In this document: piece by piece, positions 60,652 through 64,000 of the stretch
Numbering within the stretch: position 1 is the first letter of the stretch
How the letters are laid out: every line of letters begins with the position of its first letter
NCBI RefSeq assembly: GCF_964229645.1
Contig: NZ_CAXREX010000182.1
Span: forward strand, 1-64,000
Reading direction: 5' to 3'
DNA from: Nioella sp964229645
GTDB lineage: Bacteria > Pseudomonadota > Alphaproteobacteria > Rhodobacterales > Rhodobacteraceae
Length of the DNA: 64,000 bases
Program-made: the position numbers and the translations under genes
The notes under the pieces: model-generated
Seen by the model: only the letters and a program-made list of their open reading frames with translations
What the model was told of the DNA's origin: nothing
Database searches by the model: none

Positions 60652-61854
60652 ATGGACAGCCAGCCGCAGCAGCCATCACCGCAGCAGCCAGCCGAGGGGG
60701 ACGGCCCGCTTGCCGGTTACAGGGTGCTTGATCTTTCGGTCAACGTGCTGGGGCCGGTGGCGACCCAGATCCTCGGCGACATGGGGGCCGACGTCATCAA
60801 GATCGAGTCACCCGACGGCGACTACACACGCCAGGTGGGACCGTCGCGCAACCCGAAGATGGGGGCACTGTTCCTCAACGCAAACCGCAACAAACGCTCG
60901 GTCGTGCTCGACCTGAAGCAACCCGACGCGCGGGCCGCGCTCCTTGATCTGGTGCGTTCCGCGGACGTGCTGGTGCATTCGATGCGCCCTGGCGCCGCCG
61001 AACGGCTGGGCGTTGACTACGAGGCGATCCGCGCGGTCAATCCCGACATCATCCACGCCTCGGCTTCGGGTTTCCGGCTGGACAGCGAGCGCCGCGACTG
61101 GCCTGCTTTCGACGATGTGATCCAGGGCGCCAGCGGCGTAGCCGGGATAATGGCCCGGGCCAGCGGCGAGCCGCGCTATTTCCCCACCGTAATCGCGGAC
61201 AAACTATGCGGTTACATCCTGGCATCGTCCATCGCGATGGCCTTTGTCTGGCGCGAGCGCACCGGCCACGGGCAGCAGGTAAACGTGCCGATGATGGATG
61301 CGATGGTCAACTTCAATCTGATCGAGCATTTCTGGGGCGCAACGCTCGACCGGCCCGATCTGGGCATGGGTTACAGCCGGGTATTCTCGCCTCATCGTCG
61401 GCCTTATCCGACGCAGGACGGGCACATCTGCGTGATGGCGGCGATGGACAACCAGTGGCTGCGTCTCTTCGACGCCATAGGCCGGCCCGAGCTGCGCGAC
61501 GATCCACGATTTGCCACAGCCGAGTTGCGCACCGATCACATCGACGGGTTATATGGAATCCTCGCCGAGGCAATCGCGGGGAATACAACCGCCGAGTGGC
61601 GCCGCCGGTTCGACGCGGCCGACGTGCCGAATGGACCGGCCAACAGCCTGGAGGATCTGCTGGTTGATCCCTACCTAGTTCAAACCGGGTATTTCGAGCG
61701 CCACGAGCACCCGACAGAGGGCGCCCTCGTGACGCCCCGGATACCGGTCCAGTTCTCGGATAGCCCCGGCCGGGTGCGCCGTCTGCCACCGCGGCTGGGC
61801 GAGCACACGGAGGAGGTTCTGTCCGAAATCCGCCTTCCGCGCGCCGACACCTGA
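60652..61854 (+). CDS. Class III CoA-transferase (CaiB/BaiF family)
   Basis: 400 residues from the ATG at 60652, with AAAGGAAAAG upstream. A Gln/Pro-rich tail of about 15 residues precedes the family start YRVLDLSVNVLGP; GADVIKIESPDGD (45-57) and the catalytic aspartate Asp183 in VIADKLCG follow. The sequence ADKLCGY is less common than the AADxxxG form of the others, suggesting another substrate class. Divergent from the Liv operon with a shared operator candidate, so it may activate the acid brought in by that transporter. Confidence 0.92.
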   Translation: MDSQPQQPSPQQPAEGDGPLAGYRVLDLSVNVLGPVATQILGDMGADVIKIESPDGDYTRQVGPSRNPKMGALFLNANRNKRSVVLDLKQPDARAALLDLVRSADVLVHSMRPGAAERLGVDYEAIRAVNPDIIHASASGFRLDSERRDWPAFDDVIQGASGVAGIMARASGEPRYFPTVIADKLCGYILASSIAMAFVWRERTGHGQQVNVPMMDAMVNFNLIEHFWGATLDRPDLGMGYSRVFSPHRRPYPTQDGHICVMAAMDNQWLRLFDAIGRPELRDDPRFATAELRTDHIDGLYGILAEAIAGNTTAEWRRRFDAADVPNGPANSLEDLLVDPYLVQTGYFERHEHPTEGALVTPRIPVQFSDSPGRVRRLPPRLGEHTEEVLSEIRLPRADT

Positions 61855-61962
61855 CGGAACCAGGCTAGGAGTGAAGTGCGTCGAATTCGCTGCCGGTCGT
61901 GCCCTTCGCTCATGGATTTCACGACGCCTGTCGGAAACTCGCGCCCAAATCAACCGGTTCCG

Positions 61963-61991
61963 GGTTGGCCAGGATCGGTTCGCGGCCAACC
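61963..61991. terminator. Hairpin between convergent genes
   Basis: 8-bp perfect stem (GGTTGGCC / GGCCAACC) with a 13-nt loop in the 173-nt gap between the CoA-transferase (ends 61854) and SDR (ends 62028). There is no U-run, so termination is uncertain. Confidence 0.4.
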
Positions 61992-62027
61992 GGTCCCGAC
62001 TGTTCCAGGCTTCCGGCTCCGCGCGTT

Positions 62028-62780
62028 TCACCGCGCGGTATAGCCGCCATCGACAACCATTTCGGATCCGGTCATGTAGGATGCCTCGTCGGAAGCCAGA
62101 AACAGCACCGCCCAAGCTACCTCTTCCGGCTCGGCAGGGCGCTCCATGATCGTTGTCCCAAGTATCTCCTTCTGACCGTCCGGGTCAGCCAGAATGTCTT
62201 CCGTCATCGCGGTGCGTACCACGCCCGGATGGATCGAATTCACCCGGATGTTGAACGGCGCGTAATCCGATGCCGTCGATTTGGTAAGCAGTCGCACCGC
62301 ACCTTTGGTCGCCTGATATGCCGCCGCCGAAGGCGCGCCGACCAGACCATAGATCGACGAAATATTGACGATTGCTCCAACGCCCGCGGCTTTCATATTC
62401 TCCAGCACCGCCCTGGTGCCAAGAAAAACCCCCTTTGCATTGATCGCGAAGATCTTGTCCCATTCCTCTTCCGACGTGTCCTGGACCGGCTTCAGAAAAG
62501 CGATGCCGGCATTGTTGACCAACACGTTGATGTTGCCGAATGCCTTTTGCCCTTCATCGATCGCCTTTTCCCAACTGGCGGCATCGGACACATCCAGATG
62601 CACCGCCATTGCGGTGCCCCCCGCATCCTTAATGTCCTGCACCACGGATTTTGCGCCCGTGTCGTCGACATCCGCCACGATGACCTTCGCACCTTCATCG
62701 GCAAAAATACGTGCCTCTGCGGCCCCCATGCCATTGGCCGCACCACTGATCAGTGCAGTCTTTCCCTGGAGCCGTTTCAT
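62028..62780 (-). CDS. Short-chain dehydrogenase/reductase (SDR)
   Basis: 250 residues from the ATG at 62780, chosen because AAAGGA sits 8 nt upstream; the ATG at 62789 would have the ribosome site touching the start codon. The cofactor loop SGAANGMG, central NNAG, catalytic NISSIYG and AYQATK, and the C-terminal MVVDGGY are classical. Asp after strand 2 (ADVDD) suggests NAD. It lies 93 nt downstream of the partial ACAD gene on the same strand and could act on its hydrated product. Confidence 0.92.
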   Translation of the reverse strand: MKRLQGKTALISGAANGMGAAEARIFADEGAKVIVADVDDTGAKSVVQDIKDAGGTAMAVHLDVSDAASWEKAIDEGQKAFGNINVLVNNAGIAFLKPVQDTSEEEWDKIFAINAKGVFLGTRAVLENMKAAGVGAIVNISSIYGLVGAPSAAAYQATKGAVRLLTKSTASDYAPFNIRVNSIHPGVVRTAMTEDILADPDGQKEILGTTIMERPAEPEEVAWAVLFLASDEASYMTGSEMVVDGGYTAR

Positions 62781-62873
62781 GTCGATCATCCTTTAAGATT
62801 GCTGTGACGGCAGTTTAAAAAGGATGCGGCTTGCGTCCCGCATGACAGAGATCAAGTCCCGCTCGGAAACATC

Positions 62874-64000
62874 TCAGAACGACCGCGGCATACCAAGGAT
62901 ATGCTCGCCGACATAAGACAGGACCAGGTTGGTCGAGATCGGTGCCACCTGATACAGCCGGGCCTCGCGGAACTTGCGCTCGACATCATATTCGCGCGCG
63001 AATCCAAAGCCACCGTGGGTCTGGAGACAGGCATTGGCCGCTTCCCAACTGGCATCGGCGGCCAGCAGTTTGGCCATGTTCGACTGCGCCCCGCACTCCT
63101 GCCCGGCATCGAAGCGTCTGCAGGCCTCGAAGCGCATCAGGTTGGCGGCCTCGACGTTCACATAGGCCCTGGCGATGGGAAACTGCACGCCCTGGTTCTG
63201 CCCGATGGGACGGTCGAAAACGATGCGCTCACCGGCATAGGCGCGGGCCTTGTCCACGAACCAGTAGCCGTCGCCGATACATTCCGCCGCGATCAGGGTC
63301 CGCTCCGCGTTCAGACCGTCTAGGATATGATAGAAGCCACGCCCCTCGGTGCCAATCAGGTTCTCGGCGGGGATTTCGAGGTTGTCGAAGAACACTTCGT
63401 TGGTCTCATGGCCGGGCATGTTGGCGATGGGGCGGACCTCCATGCCATTGCCGATGGCCTCTTTAAGATCGACCATGAAGATCGACAGTCCCTGGGATTT
63501 CTTCTTGACTTCTTTCAGCGGCGTGGTGCGCGCCAGCAGGATCATCAGGTCCGAATGCTGGATACGGCTGATCCAGACCTTCTGACCGTTGACCACATAC
63601 CGATCGCCCTTCTTGACCGCGGTGGTCTTGAGCTTGGTGGTATCGGTTCCGGTGGTCGGTTCGGTCACGGCCATGGATTGCAGGCGCAAGGCGCCGCTGG
63701 CGATGCCGGGCAGGTATTTCTGCTTCTGCGCGTCCGAGCCGTGCCGCAGGAGCGTGCCCATGTTGTACATCTGTCCGTGGAAGTGGCCGGCATTGGCGCC
63801 ACAACGGTTTGCCTCTTCCATGATGATCGAGGCCTCGGTCAGGCCGAGGCCCGAGCCGCCGAATTCCTCGGGGATCATCGCCGCCAGCCAGCCTTCGCGG
63901 GTCAGTGCATCGACGAATTCTTCGGGATAGGTTTCATCCTCGCCGAACTTGCGATGATATTCCGGCGGGAACTGCGCGCACAGCGCACGAAGCGCGTCGC
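62874..64000 (-). CDS. Acyl-CoA dehydrogenase (variant C-terminus), 5' end outside window
   Basis: About 375 codons are visible and the frame is open at the right edge, so the N-terminus is missing. IPEEFGGSGLG, VTEPTTGTDTTK and GERIVFDRPIGQNQGVQ are ACAD landmarks shared almost word for word with the ACAD at 37197. The C-terminal loop VAPISTNLVLS lacks the EGT motif, while the glutamate in NAER is at the isovaleryl-type position. These two genes therefore form a distinct subfamily in the window. Confidence 0.92.
   Translation of the reverse strand, partial: DALRALCAQFPPEYHRKFGEDETYPEEFVDALTREGWLAAMIPEEFGGSGLGLTEASIIMEEANRCGANAGHFHGQMYNMGTLLRHGSDAQKQKYLPGIASGALRLQSMAVTEPTTGTDTTKLKTTAVKKGDRYVVNGQKVWISRIQHSDLMILLARTTPLKEVKKKSQGLSIFMVDLKEAIGNGMEVRPIANMPGHETNEVFFDNLEIPAENLIGTEGRGFYHILDGLNAERTLIAAECIGDGYWFVDKARAYAGERIVFDRPIGQNQGVQFPIARAYVNVEAANLMRFEACRRFDAGQECGAQSNMAKLLAADASWEAANACLQTHGGFGFAREYDVERKFREARLYQVAPISTNLVLSYVGEHILGMPRSF

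Overview
The window is high-GC DNA with dense same-strand operons, many 4-nt ATGA/GTGA gene overlaps and clean AGGAGG-type ribosome sites. With its many TRAP transporters and CaiB-type CoA-transferases it suggests an alphaproteobacterium, most likely of the Rhodobacterales/Roseobacter type (inference; there is no rRNA or marker gene here). I see no tRNA, rRNA, CRISPR array, insertion sequence, phage gene or plasmid function. Almost every one of the 57 genes concerns uptake of an organic acid, its activation to a CoA thioester, or alpha/beta-oxidation-like steps.

Layout. (1) 1-516: end of a PaaK-like CoA ligase; 591-1556 (-): nitronate-monooxygenase-like flavoprotein. (2) 1781-9961 (+): two crotonase-family proteins, CoA-transferase, two acyl-CoA dehydrogenases (ACADs), three-gene TRAP transporter. 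(3) 18422-10032 (-): ACAD pair, TAXI-TRAP transporter, thioesterase, SDR, DUF35 protein, thiolase-like protein; divergent to it a MaoC-fold protein and an IclR regulator (18718-20142). (4) 23785-20176 (-): MmgE/PrpD protein and a second ACAD pair; divergent (24017-30355, +): an unrecognised membrane protein, a two-subunit class I CoA-transferase, a second TAXI-TRAP system. (5) 35792-30443 (-): split ADP-forming acyl-CoA synthetase, MaoC-fold protein, ACAD, second thiolase-like/DUF35 pair. (6) 35951-40512 (+): CoA-transferase, ACAD, fused ADP-forming synthetase; then a second IclR regulator (40640). (7) 42301-54370 (+): eleven-gene operon with TRAP transporter, SDR, ACAD, AMP-forming ligase, MaoC hydratase, ADP-forming synthetase, citryl-CoA-lyase-like protein, CoA-transferase, ACAD. 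(8) 60301-54445 (-): Liv-type ABC transporter with LivM and LivG fused and an ACAD inside the operon; a CoA-transferase diverges at 60652. (9) 62028-64000 (-): SDR and a twelfth ACAD cut by the window edge.

How it fits together. Acids enter by four TRAP systems and one ABC system, are activated by ligases, ADP-forming synthetases or CoA-transferases, desaturated by ACADs and hydrated by crotonase or MaoC proteins. Neither thiolase-like protein has the thiolase cysteines; both have an adjacent DUF35 zinc-ribbon/OB protein, the arrangement of the Ltp2-type retro-aldolases of steroid side-chain degradation. Two ACAD pairs have one subunit with a candidate catalytic glutamate and one without, as in the heterotetrameric steroid ACADs. 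Together this points to aldolytic breakdown of branched, alicyclic or polycyclic carboxylates; the substrate cannot be read from sequence.

The most striking non-coding signal is a palindrome, CACATATGTG or a one-mismatch form, found in five intergenic regions (18527, 23859, 25477, 42116, 60428), each upstream of a transport/CoA operon. It is a strong candidate operator linking these operons into one regulon.
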